64,000 nt of DNA, taken from Burhinus oedicnemus. Taxonomy: Eukaryota > Chordata > Aves > Charadriiformes > Burhinidae. The translations under genes were made by a program, and so were the position numbers. This document shows, piece by piece, positions 1 through 11,060 of the stretch (position 1 is the stretch's first letter; each line of letters begins with the position of its first letter). The stretch is taken from assembly GCA_008921705.1 (NCBI GenBank), contig VFFE01009164.1:982139-1046138 (forward strand), written 5' to 3'. Below the pieces are notes generated by a model. The model saw only the letters and a list, made by a program, of their open reading frames with translations. It made no database searches and was not told where the DNA came from.

Positions 1-1096
1 GAACCCATCCCCACACTCCCACCCACCGCTCCAGCAGCCCGAGGAGCACTCCCAGTTGGCTGTGGGTAGATGCAGTGGGAGGGGTGGTCATTGCCAAGGA
101 GATGGCTCACCTCCAGTTTGGCTTTACCATGAATGGAAAGTGAGCTAGACCTGAAAAGTTCCGGTACTGATCTTAGTCCTGGTGACAACAGTACAATGCC
201 AGGATTAATGAGATGTGGTGATACAGTTTTATTATTAACAAGTTTGCAATTTACTCTGAGAAGTCATACTGCTATTGTTGTACATACAAGGATATAAACA
301 GCTTAACTTTCAAGTTGATTCTGTCCAAAATGAAGGAATAGGCCACTTGCTCAATGCAAAGCACATAATAAGATGCAGGGAAGACCATGTTTTCAGTTAT
401 TTTATAATTTGAACAATTACCGCCTCCGAGGATATTACAAAACTTTCCTGCAGAATACGGGCTATTTAGGGAGAAGAGATACTTCGGTAGCTATTAAGCT
501 ACTCCTTGCAACTGCAGGGATGGATAGAGGGATGTGAAATTATTTCTCCCTTTCTCATCTGGAAGAAGAAATACAAGCCTGCTGTGATCATGGTCACATC
601 TTTATCAGCTTAAGGGCTCAAGAAGTTCACATTCTAGAGGCACTGACCTGAAGCCAGACCAACAGACCACCTAAAATAAACGTAACTTTACAGATTAAGC
701 TCTCTTTGATCAACTACATTTTTTACTATGTTGGATATATAAAGCTTACAGGTTAATAAAAGTTCGCCTCCACTGAAGATGGAGTTACAGGGGTGTTCTC
801 ATCTGGAATCGAGAGCCCCACCACACACACACTGTACCTCATACACACCCCACCCCCCCCCGCACGTTAGAAAACAACTAAGCGGCTCCTGTCAAGCCAC
901 ACATGAACTTAACAAAACGTTGGCCAGGATGTTCTCTGAAGAGAAAGAGGAAGCTAAAGCCACACAAACAATTGCTTTTTTTTTTCCAGGACAGGTTGTT
1001 TTTTGTTTGGGGTTGGTTGTTCGGATTTTTTGGTTCGTTTTTAAAGTCATCCTCCCTAAAAAGCTGCTAAACTTAGAATGTGCCTGCATTGCCCTC

Positions 1097-1112
1097 AAAA
1101 AAAAAAAAAAAA
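1097..1112 (+). repeat. A16 homopolymer
   Basis: Sixteen consecutive A bases inside TES intron 1. No element body recognised upstream, so it is not clearly a retrocopy tail. Confidence 0.9.
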
Positions 1113-1945
1113 GCCAACATTAACCCATTCTCTCTAGGTGCTACTTCAGCTACAAACTGGCATTACTTCTTTGTGCTTGGGCTCTGCCCTTCTTTAAAAA
1201 GAGAGGAAGAGGAAGAAAGATGAATAATGATAATTTCATTAGTGTCATAATTAGAAGGCTTATAAACCTAGGATCGCTTGTGTATAGAGCGCTATTGTAC
1301 AGTACACAGAGGAATAGCCTTAATATTTCAAGAATTCCCAAAACAGAATCTGAAATGCAAGTAAGAAAATGAAAATGGGTTTTGCAATTTTTTTTAGTAT
1401 ATTGTTTCCAAGTCTCCTAACATTTAAGGGTTTTTTAAGCTAAAAATACCTCTCTAGAAGCAAATTAAGGAAATGCATGCTAAATGCTCCACCCAGAACA
1501 TGCTCCCTCTCCAGACTAAACGGACAACCACCAGCCAGCCTACTTACATCTTCACAACCAGCAGTCTCAGTGCAGATTTCTTCAGAAACACAGAATTCCA
1601 CATTCCCTTCCCAGTAATAAAGAACACACCATTAAGTAAACGCTTATGCAGTTGAGACAAATAAAATGAATCAGCAAATGAGATAGACTTGTTTTGAAAT
1701 GCATTCCTGCTTGCTGTGAAAGAGAATGAAGGGGATGACCTTTCTATATGCAGTGTCTGGTCACCTTACGGCAAAGGTTTAGCTCAAAACTAAGGAGCAC
1801 ACTGAGAACCGAATTAGACACGATTCCAGACGCACGTACAGCCTCAGCCTTTGTTCTGACAGAGAAACTATGCATCCATTTGCCAAAAATAAAGACATAA
1901 AATAACAATAGCACACCGTGCTTTTGAGTTTGACTATCTATCTGG

Positions 1946-2047
1946 TGCTTAGAGACATGGTTTAGTGGCAGACCTGGTAGAGTAGGGTCAGTGGTTGGAC
2001 TAGATGATCTTAAAGGTCTTTTCCAACCTAAACGATTCTATGATTCT
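1946..2047 (+). mobile_element. CR1 LINE 3'-end fragment
   Basis: About 100 bp matches the CR1 3' UTR end on the plus strand: a GACATGGTTTAGTGG segment, then TTGGACTAGATGATCTTAAAGG, then CCAACCTAAACGATTCTATG with the 8-bp tail repeats. It is severely 5' truncated and non-coding. It resembles the same subfamily as the minus-strand copy at 52374-52768. Confidence 0.9.
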
Positions 2048-3419
2048 AAAAGTCAGCGCACATCAAATATTCCTTCACAGTGCTGTAACAGGACCTGCTT
2101 CAGTGGTCAGGAAGCATCAGCCTCAGAAGTGCCTTTCCTCTCTAGCAGCTGATTCTGCTGTAGTCTGGGAAACTCAGAGAGCCTAAAGCCGCAGGGTGCT
2201 GCTTCATTGCTGCCACCTACATTTACTCCCCATGCCTTCCAAAGGACATGGCCAGCTCCATGCTGGAGCATCCAGAGATACAGAGCAGGCTGAGCGTGCA
2301 CTGGAGCAGGAATGCACACCAAAGAACAGAAAGGAATCCATTTTCCCCATAAATGGAGATGTGGGACAAACGGCACAGATAGGTCAGCTGAAATACTGCC
2401 AGAAGAAGGTTCCTGCCTGCCTACTGCCATTACTTTTAGTTTTACAGCTATCCAAAACCATCTGGTATTATTAACATACCCAATACACATTTAAGTAGTC
2501 TGAGTACGGAAGACAATATAAATATGATTGAGATCAGCCCTTGCTTGATGCTTTCAAGATTAAATAGTCCTCGAGGGCAAAGAATTTTAAATGGTTACAG
2601 CTAAGTGAGAATTAGTGAGACTTCCCCATTTCAGTTCAGACTGGAACGCAGTGTCAAGAGTTGGCTATCTTTACATTAGGCAGCTATAGGTAGCAGCTTA
2701 CTGTCATCTTAAAAACCCAAACAGTCCAATTCAAGTGTCTAATAATTTGTTCAGATGTGTAAGAAAAACACAGCAGTTTAATATAACTTTTTAATATTAA
2801 AGTAGTTTAAACCTGGATTATCAGAAGTGTTTATTGTTAGGTTTATTGAACATGACAGAGAATGAAAGTCCAACAAATCCTTTGTCTCCCTCCTATTAAG
2901 TTAAATCCTCTGGCAAATGTCGAAGTCCTGCTTCACTGCAATTTTAGAATATTAATTTCAGAATTTGTATTTCTGTAAATACAGCAGACTTTACAGAGCA
3001 TCAGACAACAAAATATCTCCCATATGGGATGCTATGAAAAAATAAATCATGGACACAAAGAGATTATGCATGTAGAAGTAGATGGCCAGTTTAGTCTGCA
3101 GGCTGACACAAATGCAATTATATTGTCAGCTACGGTTTCTCTTATGTGATAAAATTAGATAAGTTTAACAAATTTGTTCCTACATGGAATGGACTGTGCC
3201 ACAGCTCACAGTGCTGGTAAAAATAATTATGTTGTGATAAACGGAGGAGTAGCTTTTTAATAGTTAAGAGTGTAATGTCACAGAACTCAAGATTATTGTT
3301 GACTGTTACAGGAAAAACAAATTAAGCCCTGAGAAATCTTAGATGAAATAAAACCTAAGACAGAGCAGTAATTTTTAAAGTTGCCTATATTTGCTTTTAA
3401 TGAGCATGGATTATTTTAA

Positions 3420-3510
3420 GTTGAAAGGGCTCTCTGGAGGTCACCCAACTGCCCACAAAGAAGAATGAAATCAGACTTGCCCAGGGCCTTGTCCAGATGC
3501 AGATTCAACA
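3420..3510 (-). mobile_element. Degraded CR1 3'-end fragment
   Basis: Read on the plus strand this matches an inverted CR1 tail in order: GGGCTCTCTGGAGGTCACCC, a diverged middle, then CCCAGGGCCTTGTCCAG. The terminal 8-bp repeat is not preserved. Non-coding and old. Confidence 0.6.
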
Positions 3511-6500
3511 ACCTATTATAATGTTGGACCACACAGAAGAAAGAAAACCTATATGTTTAATCAGAATTTCTCACATAGCACTTTTTGTCCACTGTCTCTC
3601 ATATTATCACTGTACAGTGACAACAGTTCAATTCCATCTTGTCTATTCCCTCCCACTAAGCAGCTGGGCACAAACAATACAAAGAATATCCCGACAGAGT
3701 TCCACTGAAAGTCTTTAATTATTTTAATAGCTGCCATTTAATAGTCATCACACCCAGCACAAATATAGCCCTCAAATAAAGCCAGCTACTCTGACCTTCC
3801 TGCCCCTTTACAGAGCAACCGCAGTGCTAAGAAGGTAAAAGAAGAACCCATAACAAAATGCAGAAGCTCTACATGGCATTTCTAGGTCTCCCTACCACAA
3901 GGTTTCTTTTACCTCCTCAGTCCCACCAAAAGGCCAGAGCTAACTCAGGTCCTGGTTCCTTTTGCTTCCTCCCACCAAGGGGGCTCGTGTACCACCAGAC
4001 AGGTGAGCTGCATTAATCTTTCACCTTGCCACAGACAGAAAGACACAGTATCAGTACTTCGCCTCTGCAGAAGATCAGATGTTATTCTGCTGTTTGAGAC
4101 CTCTCTGGAATTTGAAAGGTTGTGGCTATACAGTGAGAAAGTTGTCATCAGTGGGCTGTGATAATTAACAGTGATCCCCAGAGTAGACTTAAATCCTCTT
4201 CACTGTCCTTTTTGCGGATGTCTCATGTGCCTTTGTGTGCTCCAAGGGCAGAAGTGAAGAGATCCACGCTGAAGCTATTCTTTGATTTAACATAAAATGC
4301 CAGGGATCTTCTGGTTTGAAGGTTACCTAACTATTGATCCATTTGGATATTTCAGGAGCCGTATCAAGCAATTGTTTCCCATTTCCAGTGTAGGCTTGAG
4401 AAAAACACCTGTATAGCACAATAGAACAGATTTCAAGCATCTCCTAATGTACCTTAGGAACTGCCAGAGAAGTCAAGGTAAAGCCAAGTATGTACAAAAA
4501 ATAACCCTCCAAAAACCCATGAGAACAACACACATTAGATCTCATGTGCTGTGCATGCTTTATTGCAGAAACTGATCTTGTAGAAACACAATAAACTGGA
4601 AATTAAAACAGGTTACAGTATTTAAAGTTTAAGAACAGAAGAGCTATGTTGTTTCTTATGATTTCAGAATGAAAAAACCAAACACAAAAGACATGATTAT
4701 ATCTGCATAAGGCTTGTATAAGACTTCTACAGACACTGTATGAGAGCAAAAAAGTTTCATCTGTAGTGAAGAGCAGTATCCCACGGACCACTCTATATTT
4801 GTTGTTATTTGACATGTCTATTAAAATTGATGGCACGTCTGTCCTTTTTTGTTTTCCCTCCCCTCCCCCTACCCACAAACATGCATTTAGATTTAGGGAA
4901 AAGTTGACTGGGACTAAGATGCAGAAACTTGAGTAAGGAAGTCCATTTGCACAGAAAGAAGGATGCCAAAAAGTGGTTGCATCCAAGAAAAATATTTGAA
5001 AGATGATCTGGGCAGGACAGGCAAAAGAATAAATCAAGGAGCTGCAGCAGCCCATGATAGTACACAAGTACTAAGAATTTATTTTATTGTGATGTCCTCA
5101 ACTAAATATCAAAAAGCTCAGAATATAAATATTTAAGACACTGTTACAGTCTACTGTTAAAAGACTAACAGCTATTACAGATATCTCAGCTGGACAGAAA
5201 GCAAGTGGTGTTTATTCACCATGTCCTGTACTACACTAGCTAAGTTTGAATGCAGTTGACACGCACTATAACACTGTCTATAAACTATTTTCGCAACACT
5301 TGTGTATTTTGTTTTGACATCAGTCCTCTTGCCCAGTTGCATCTTCTAATATTAGGTTTTCAGAAGCAGACATGGAAATCTACATATTCATTTATTAGGA
5401 TCTTAAGTCATGCAGGAGAATGCATGCTTTTTTTCAGCCGATGCTTTTAGAAGCTGCAGCTAGACAACCTCAGACTGAAAACAAGGTACAAAGGAAGGGT
5501 TAGGCAGACTTTAAAAAACAAAAAGACCAGAAACACACATGCAGCAGTACCAGAGTACAGTTACGTCTGAGGTAGTCTGCAACTGTCATGACAGAAGCCT
5601 CCTTACTGCCTTGACGCTTGACCCTTTTCACTTGATCAGGTGTCAGACCCTAGATAACAGGTGTGACAAGCCCTCATCTTCACAGCCCTACTTTTCCTGC
5701 AGGTCTCAAGCATCTAGAGGAACCCCACCAGCTCTTCATATTAGTGTAGAGTTTATGTTAGGTTGTGTTTTTTTTTTTTTAACATATACACCCTATATAA
5801 AACATATATATACATACACCTCATACACATTATATACACACCCCAAACAGGCGTATCTATTTAAAATAGGTTGTAAAAATATAATTTTTAACTACAGCAC
5901 AATATATATATTTACATCCACCCCATTACATCCGTAAATTCTGTATTTGCTAGGAAGAAGCCATTAATTTGCAAGAAGTGTTCCATACACTTCCTTGAGG
6001 TAGAAGAAACGTGTTTTTAAGCAACTTTTACCAATAAAGCTTCGTTCACAATTACTACTCACCATTATTATTATTTTACTTAGAGGAAAGTAACAACATT
6101 TTTTTCCAGGAACACTTACAGAAACAGATCTTTGCACCTTTAATGACAGAACACTTAAGAATGTTAGTTTTCCATCTCTGCTTGATACTTGAATTATAAT
6201 TATTCCATATCCAAGAAAGTTTCACCTGATCTTAGAAGTCATGCAGCCCTGCATCCAAGGAGTCTCTTGGCTAGCTATTCAGGCATTTCATTATATCTTA
6301 TAGTCAAACACCTGGGGGGTACTTTCACTAGAAAAAAAAAGTCAAGAAAAGTTTAATTTAGCCTTTCCATCTTTGCCAAGCTGATATCCAGGAATGATGG
6401 ACAAAAAGTAAGTAGGGGCATGCCTTCAGACAGGTGTTCCAGAAAACAATTCACATCAATATTTTGAGGGGAAAAAAATCCCACCACAACATATGCAGGA

Positions 6501-9193
6501 AGCAGTGACTCAGTTTCCTTGTTAACAAACCTGAAGTAGTTCCTCTCGCATCTCCACACTTGTTTTCATACTTCTCCTTGCAGACAAAACTCAGCCATGA
6601 ATAAATTTGCATTTCCTTGATCTTACTATACCTAAGGAACAGCAAAAAAGCTCTACTATCGTGGGTTTCCATGGCAGTAACACCAAAACAAACAGTGACC
6701 TCAACAGGAAGCAGAGCCCAGCAAATATTACTAAATCATGCTTTGCAAAACACGAAAAAGTTGACTTTGCTCCTATATATACACCTTAGTCACCATTCAT
6801 TTATCAGAGAACATTACAGTTGTTGACTTAACAATGTCTAAAGCACTCTGTTTGGTTTTGCACTGTAACAGAACAAACCAAGTCTCACGCCCACAGAAAA
6901 ACCACACAGATGTTCCACACTGGAGAAGTTGCACCTCTTCCCCTCCCCAAACTTCTCTGCCCCTTCTCCACCACAAGCAAAGTTCCTTTTATAAAGCCAG
7001 TATTATACTGTGAAAGCTTATACAGAACAGGCTCACTGCCAGATTCTTATTTTCTCTAGCGAAGCACTGGACCATGCTGCCAGCAGGACTGCAGAGCAGG
7101 ACTGTGACCTACTGATTCATTTTACCAAGTTCACAGAGGTGACAGACAGGGCAGGAATCCAGACTAGCAGAACTTTGTTCTAAGAGAGTCTTCAACAAAA
7201 AGCACTAAATCTTCATTTTCCCTATACCCTCAAAGCAAGGTTTGAGAACACAGTGTGTATTGTATTTGGGAGAATTAGTGGTCTGTTCGTTGCACAAGTA
7301 CTTTTCAAGCTGGAGCTACTGTTTTTAGGCTTCAGCTCTGTTGTGCATTCTCTTTTTATATACAGAGCTATCTTCATGGTCCTCAAATACAACAGTAAGT
7401 CAAATTCCTCCTAAAAAAAGGACAAAACTACAGTCAGCCTTAAAGTCCCCTTGCCCTCTAAAGGTAGATTATAACAGACAGTAAGGAAGCAGACTTAGTA
7501 TTTAGATAGTAGCTATAAAGACTTCCTTGCAGTTCTATTTTCCCACAGTATTCAATACTAGGTATGTGCCTTAGTTATCTTCTGTCTCTAAGAAGCACGA
7601 TGACCTGACTACAAAAAAGTTACGCATTATTCCACATATATGTACGTGTTCTGCATATATTCTCAGTGTTGAAAATTCATTCCGAAATTTGTCTTTCCTG
7701 CAGACTGTGGCTGTCCAGAACCCAGGATCCTGCTTACTTCTGCCCAGTGTTCTTGGAACTTCCTACCCAACAGGCAGTTTGGCCACTCATTAGTCCCTAA
7801 CATTTACCTTCATTTGCCAGGTGGTAAATAGATACAAGTCACTACAAAATAAAAAGTTAACATAAGGTAGCATGCAGATTTTGTCAAAGGACTCAAGTTA
7901 TTTTGGCTGAGTGCAGGACATAAAGACAGGGATGAGAACCACGACATGTAGTTAAGTAACCCGTTATGCTGATGGACTAAAAATCTGACAGGGACATCTC
8001 CACCTTAAGACAAGTGTCTCTTAAAGGCCAAGTAGTTTACTGGTTTTGATAAACGTGACTGGAAGCTTCCCAGAATGTTCTTCCATCTTTCATGAGAGAG
8101 GGAAGTTGGCAAAAAAGAGAAGTAAAAGGTAAGGAAACGAACAGGTTGAGAATAGGAATTAAAGGATGAAGATTGAAGACATGCAGCTACTGAAGAGCTG
8201 ACATGAACTGTTATTCATTCATTGCAGTGTACAAGATCTGAGGAAGTTTTGATTAAAGTAAATATTGGTAGCCAAAAAAAGAAGGAAAGGATTTAGTACC
8301 AAACGCACCGATACATAGCAAAGCTTCCCAGTTCTCCCTGCATTGACTTCTCACAGAACCTTGCCTGTTCTCCTGGGAAATGAGCTTCTCCCAAGTTACA
8401 AAGAAAGAAGGTGACGAGGAGATGTGCATAAGGGAGGGGAGACAGAGGAAGAACAGAATTAGTTTTCTGAATGTATGTATAGTAGAAACAGACAAAACAT
8501 GAAGTTCTCCACATCATACATATCTCTTAGCTGTATTAACACTAATTATGAACAGAAAATACAAATTACTCTCTACAAACAGAGCTTTGCTGGTTTCATT
8601 TGTGGCACTAGCTTCCATGTCTGTCTGAGCAAGTTCAGAAGAGTCTTCAGGTATCTTTGAAGTTGATGAAGGAGAAGAGTAAAAGATGACCAAAGAAAAA
8701 TATGACAAAAAGTCAAATAAGCATGCAACACACATAACTACCCAATAATTACAGTGCAATTTAAGGCAGCTGTTCAGCAACTACAAGTTCACTCAAACCA
8801 ACAGTCCACTATCAACAGAATTTTATCAGTATTGCACAGCACATATTTATTTTCTCTTTAGATGGAGAAATTCCGAATAGGAATGCTCTATCTTCCACAA
8901 ATATGCATCTCTCCTCTCTCTGGAGTTTTGAACTCCCCTGGAATTCAAAAAACTGTCAGGGAACAAGCTCCACAATGCCGTCAGTTTAAGTTTTAAATTG
9001 TGCTTAGAAAAATATACGCAAGTTTACTCAAGAAGCTTGTTATTACATACAAGTAGCCATGCAAGGGGGATAACCCAGCGCATACAACTAGCTTCTGAAG
9101 ACAGTGACAGTACTTAGCTACACCCATCTATACACAGCCTCATGTTGACTGGGGATGAGGTATGTAGCTTCTCCAAACCAGGACCCTCATCCA

Positions 9194-9221
9194 GGTGACA
9201 TCATCACACGTGGTGACATCA
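9194..9221. promoter_or_regulatory. Duplicated TGACATCA-type motif around a CACGTG E-box
   Basis: GGTGACATCA occurs at 9194-9203 and again at 9212-9221, flanking CACGTG at 9207-9212. A second CACGTG is at 9473-9478. This resembles a composite of bZIP-like and bHLH-zip sites about 0.95 kb inside TES intron 1. Function is inferred from motif content only. Confidence 0.3.
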
Positions 9222-9934
9222 CTCTGAGAAAGCTGTGACTCAAGGCTAACCTACTTCAATAGGACTCAGCCCTGACTTCACGGGCAGCCTTCCACACTGC
9301 ACAACTACTTCCATATTTGAGCTGGTTTCTAGCCTGCAAGTTGGCAAAGCATACAGGTATACAAAAGTGCACGCGTAAATACTATAAATAAGTTCTTATT
9401 AAAAGAAGTCATTGCTTAAGTGGTGCATTTAGTTTGCAAAAGTACTAGAAGCGCAGATTCAGAGGTGCGTCCCACGTGAACTCAGTTTTACATTTGAAGT
9501 TTTAAATTGCCAGTTTCAGAAAGAGACCTCATACAGTTGGATCACTTACCACTTTCTGTTACTTGCCATTTTGACTCTAAACTAACTAGTCAATTTGCCT
9601 TTAAGAAAAAACAAACCTAAGTTTCTGTCTCGGGAGGGTAATCCATACAAACGCTGACAACGCACTTGTAACGGGCTAGTCACATCAAAGGTCAGAAATT
9701 AATCTTTAGCATATCCGTGAACGGCATTCTGGTTGCATGCAACTATTAGATTTCGGGTTTTTTTTGGGGGGGACAGGTTTTTACCTGAAAGGCAGCAACT
9801 CTCGCGTGGCAGGACAGGGGTACCACTTGGCTACCTGGGGAACAAGCTGCAGCGGCTTCATGAGAGGGGAAGTTTTTTGTTCCGCCTGAGGGCGAGGCAG
9901 CAGGAGGACATTTCGGAGCCCGCTCCCCCTGCCC

Positions 9935-9954
9935 NNNNNNNNNNNNNNNNNNNN
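9935..9954. other. Assembly gap (20 N)
   Basis: Twenty N bases lie within the GC-rich start of TES intron 1, about 190 bp from the splice donor. The flanks are very GC-rich, a usual cause of sequencing dropout. The true gap length may differ from 20. Confidence 0.98.
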
Positions 9955-10134
9955 GGGCGGCGGAGTGGCGCCCCGCTCCGCGGCCGACCCCAGCGCTCAA
10001 GCCGGGGCGACTCCAGCGGAGCCCCCGCCGCGGGCGGCGGCGACCAGGCGAGTGCACGGCCGTCCGTCCGTCCGTCCCTCGGGCGGGAGGGGGACGCTGG
10101 CCGGCGCGGCAGGTAACTGGGCGGGCGGCCCCCA

Positions 10135-10140
10135 CCTTAC
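10135..10140 (-). other. TES: 5' splice site of TES intron 1
   Basis: Reading the minus strand, the exon ends AAG and the intron begins GTAAGG, a near-consensus donor. Without the splice the frame would run on into GC-rich sequence to about 9997, with a composition unlike testin. Confidence 0.85.
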
Positions 10141-10167
10141 CTTTTTCACTTTATTCTCCAGGTCCAT
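10141..10167 (-). CDS. TES: TES (testin) first coding exon, 5' part only
   Basis: Testin is a cytoplasmic scaffold of focal adhesions and actin stress fibres, with a PET domain and three LIM domains. Only its first coding exon is here. On the minus strand an ATG at 10167-10165 opens nine codons, MDLENKVKK, followed directly by a GTAAGG splice donor at 10140. I recognise these residues as the conserved TES amino terminus. The start has a strong Kozak context (A at -3, G at +4). Upstream the frame is open back to a TGA at 10275-10273 with no other ATG, so this is the only plausible start. The exon ends on a complete codon (phase 0). In known TES the next exon begins with a methionine, which allows a shorter alternative isoform. 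PET and LIM exons are outside the window to the left. The CpG-island setting fits a broadly expressed gene. Identification rests on nine residues plus exon structure; a nucleotide search would settle it. Confidence 0.88.
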
Positions 10168-10440
10168 GCTGCCGCCTGGCTGGGCTCCGGAGCCGGGCTG
10201 GGTGTGAGACGACTCCTCCACCGGCGACGCCGGAGCTACGGTGCGCGGAGGCGCGTTGACACCCGCCGCCCCTCACGCCCGCCGCCGCGCTCAAACTTCC
10301 GCTGCCCTGCGGCAGTGGCTGCAGCCGAACAAAGGCAGGGCGGCAGCCAATCCCCAGCCGCCCGCCCGCCGGCCAATCACCCGCCGCCGCCGCCCTGCCC
10401 GCCCCGCCCCGTCCCGTCCCGGTGGCGCGGAGGTGCTGGG
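10168..10440 (-). promoter_or_regulatory. TES: TES 5' UTR and core promoter region
   Basis: This region lies just upstream of the TES start codon. It has two CCAAT pentamers on the plus strand (10347-10351 and 10373-10377, 26 bp apart), so ATTGG when read towards TES, as expected for paired NF-Y sites. A run of CCGCCCC-type GC boxes (about 10399-10425) fits Sp/KLF binding. There is no TATA box. From the usual CCAAT-to-start distance, transcription would begin around 10250-10300, but the exact site is not visible. Confidence 0.7.
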
Positions 10441-11060
10441 CCCGGCCGGGGTCCGGGCTGTCGGTGGGGCCTTGGGGTCATCCGTGGTGGGATGGCACGG
10501 TCGCGGGGAAGGCGTTTGCTGGCGCAGCGCTTTACCTCCGAGTACAGACGCCTGGAAACGCGGTGCCTCCCGAAGGAGGGGAAAAAAAAAATAAAAAAAA
10601 ATCTGGGGCTCCAGTGATTTATTGGCGTGAGGAGGAGGAGGCGGCGAGGGCGGGCGAGTCTTTGCCTTGCCGAGACTGGAGCTGCGACTTCTAGACGGTG
10701 CCGTGCCCGCAAGGCCCGGGCCCGGCCGCCGCCTTGCCGGTGGCGGCCGCGGAGGCTGCCTGGTGCCGGGGCTGTGCGGGGAGAGGCCGGGCGCGTCTTG
10801 GTCAATCCAGTGGAAATGTCCCCCCGCTGGGGCTGAGCTCTCCTTCAGGCAACGGAGGAGCGTTGGCTGTGCCCGTGGGCAGCGGGGGTGGCGAGGAGCG
10901 GGGCTCGGTGGTGGCCCAGGCAGACGTGGCGGCAGGGGCAGGTGGGGGGACGGACCCCAGTGCCGACCCTCTGCCCGGCGCCCAAGACGGGGTAGAGCCG
11001 CTCTTCTGTGCCAGGTCTGTGGCCTCATTCTGCTCCCTCTCACCCCGCGCTCCACTGGGA

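Larger units (their letters stand above)
1..10140 (-). other. TES: TES intron 1, 5' part
   Basis: Everything left of the donor at 10140 is inferred to be TES intron 1. I looked on the minus strand for a second exon with the cysteine-rich PET start and did not see one. The stretch is AT-rich with scattered short open frames that look random. It contains two CR1 scraps (1946-2047 and 3420-3510), an A16 run at 1097-1112, an AT/CA-rich patch near 5781-5920, and a motif-rich segment at 9194-9221. Positions 1-130 are rather GC-rich but not recognised. Confidence 0.75.
9880..11060. promoter_or_regulatory. CpG island over the TES 5' end
   Basis: GC content rises sharply and CpG dinucleotides become dense, in strong contrast with the AT-rich flanks. 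The island covers the TES first exon and extends about 900 bp to its distal side, through 10430-11060, where the minus-strand TES transcript would not go. An ATTGG at 10621-10625 gives a third CCAAT-type site. Such asymmetric islands often drive a divergent transcript, but I see no supported exon on the plus strand. Long open frames here result from GC-rich composition. Confidence 0.85.

Noticed and set aside
4603..5067. 154-codon minus-strand open frame in TES intron 1
   Set aside because: Hydrophobic/cysteine-rich composition of random AT-rich DNA, and no recognised domain. It does not resemble TES exon 2.
9997..10221. Open frame extending the TES exon in both directions
   Set aside because: The 5' extension has no ATG (it begins with GTG) and the 3' extension reads through the clear GTAAGG donor into intron.
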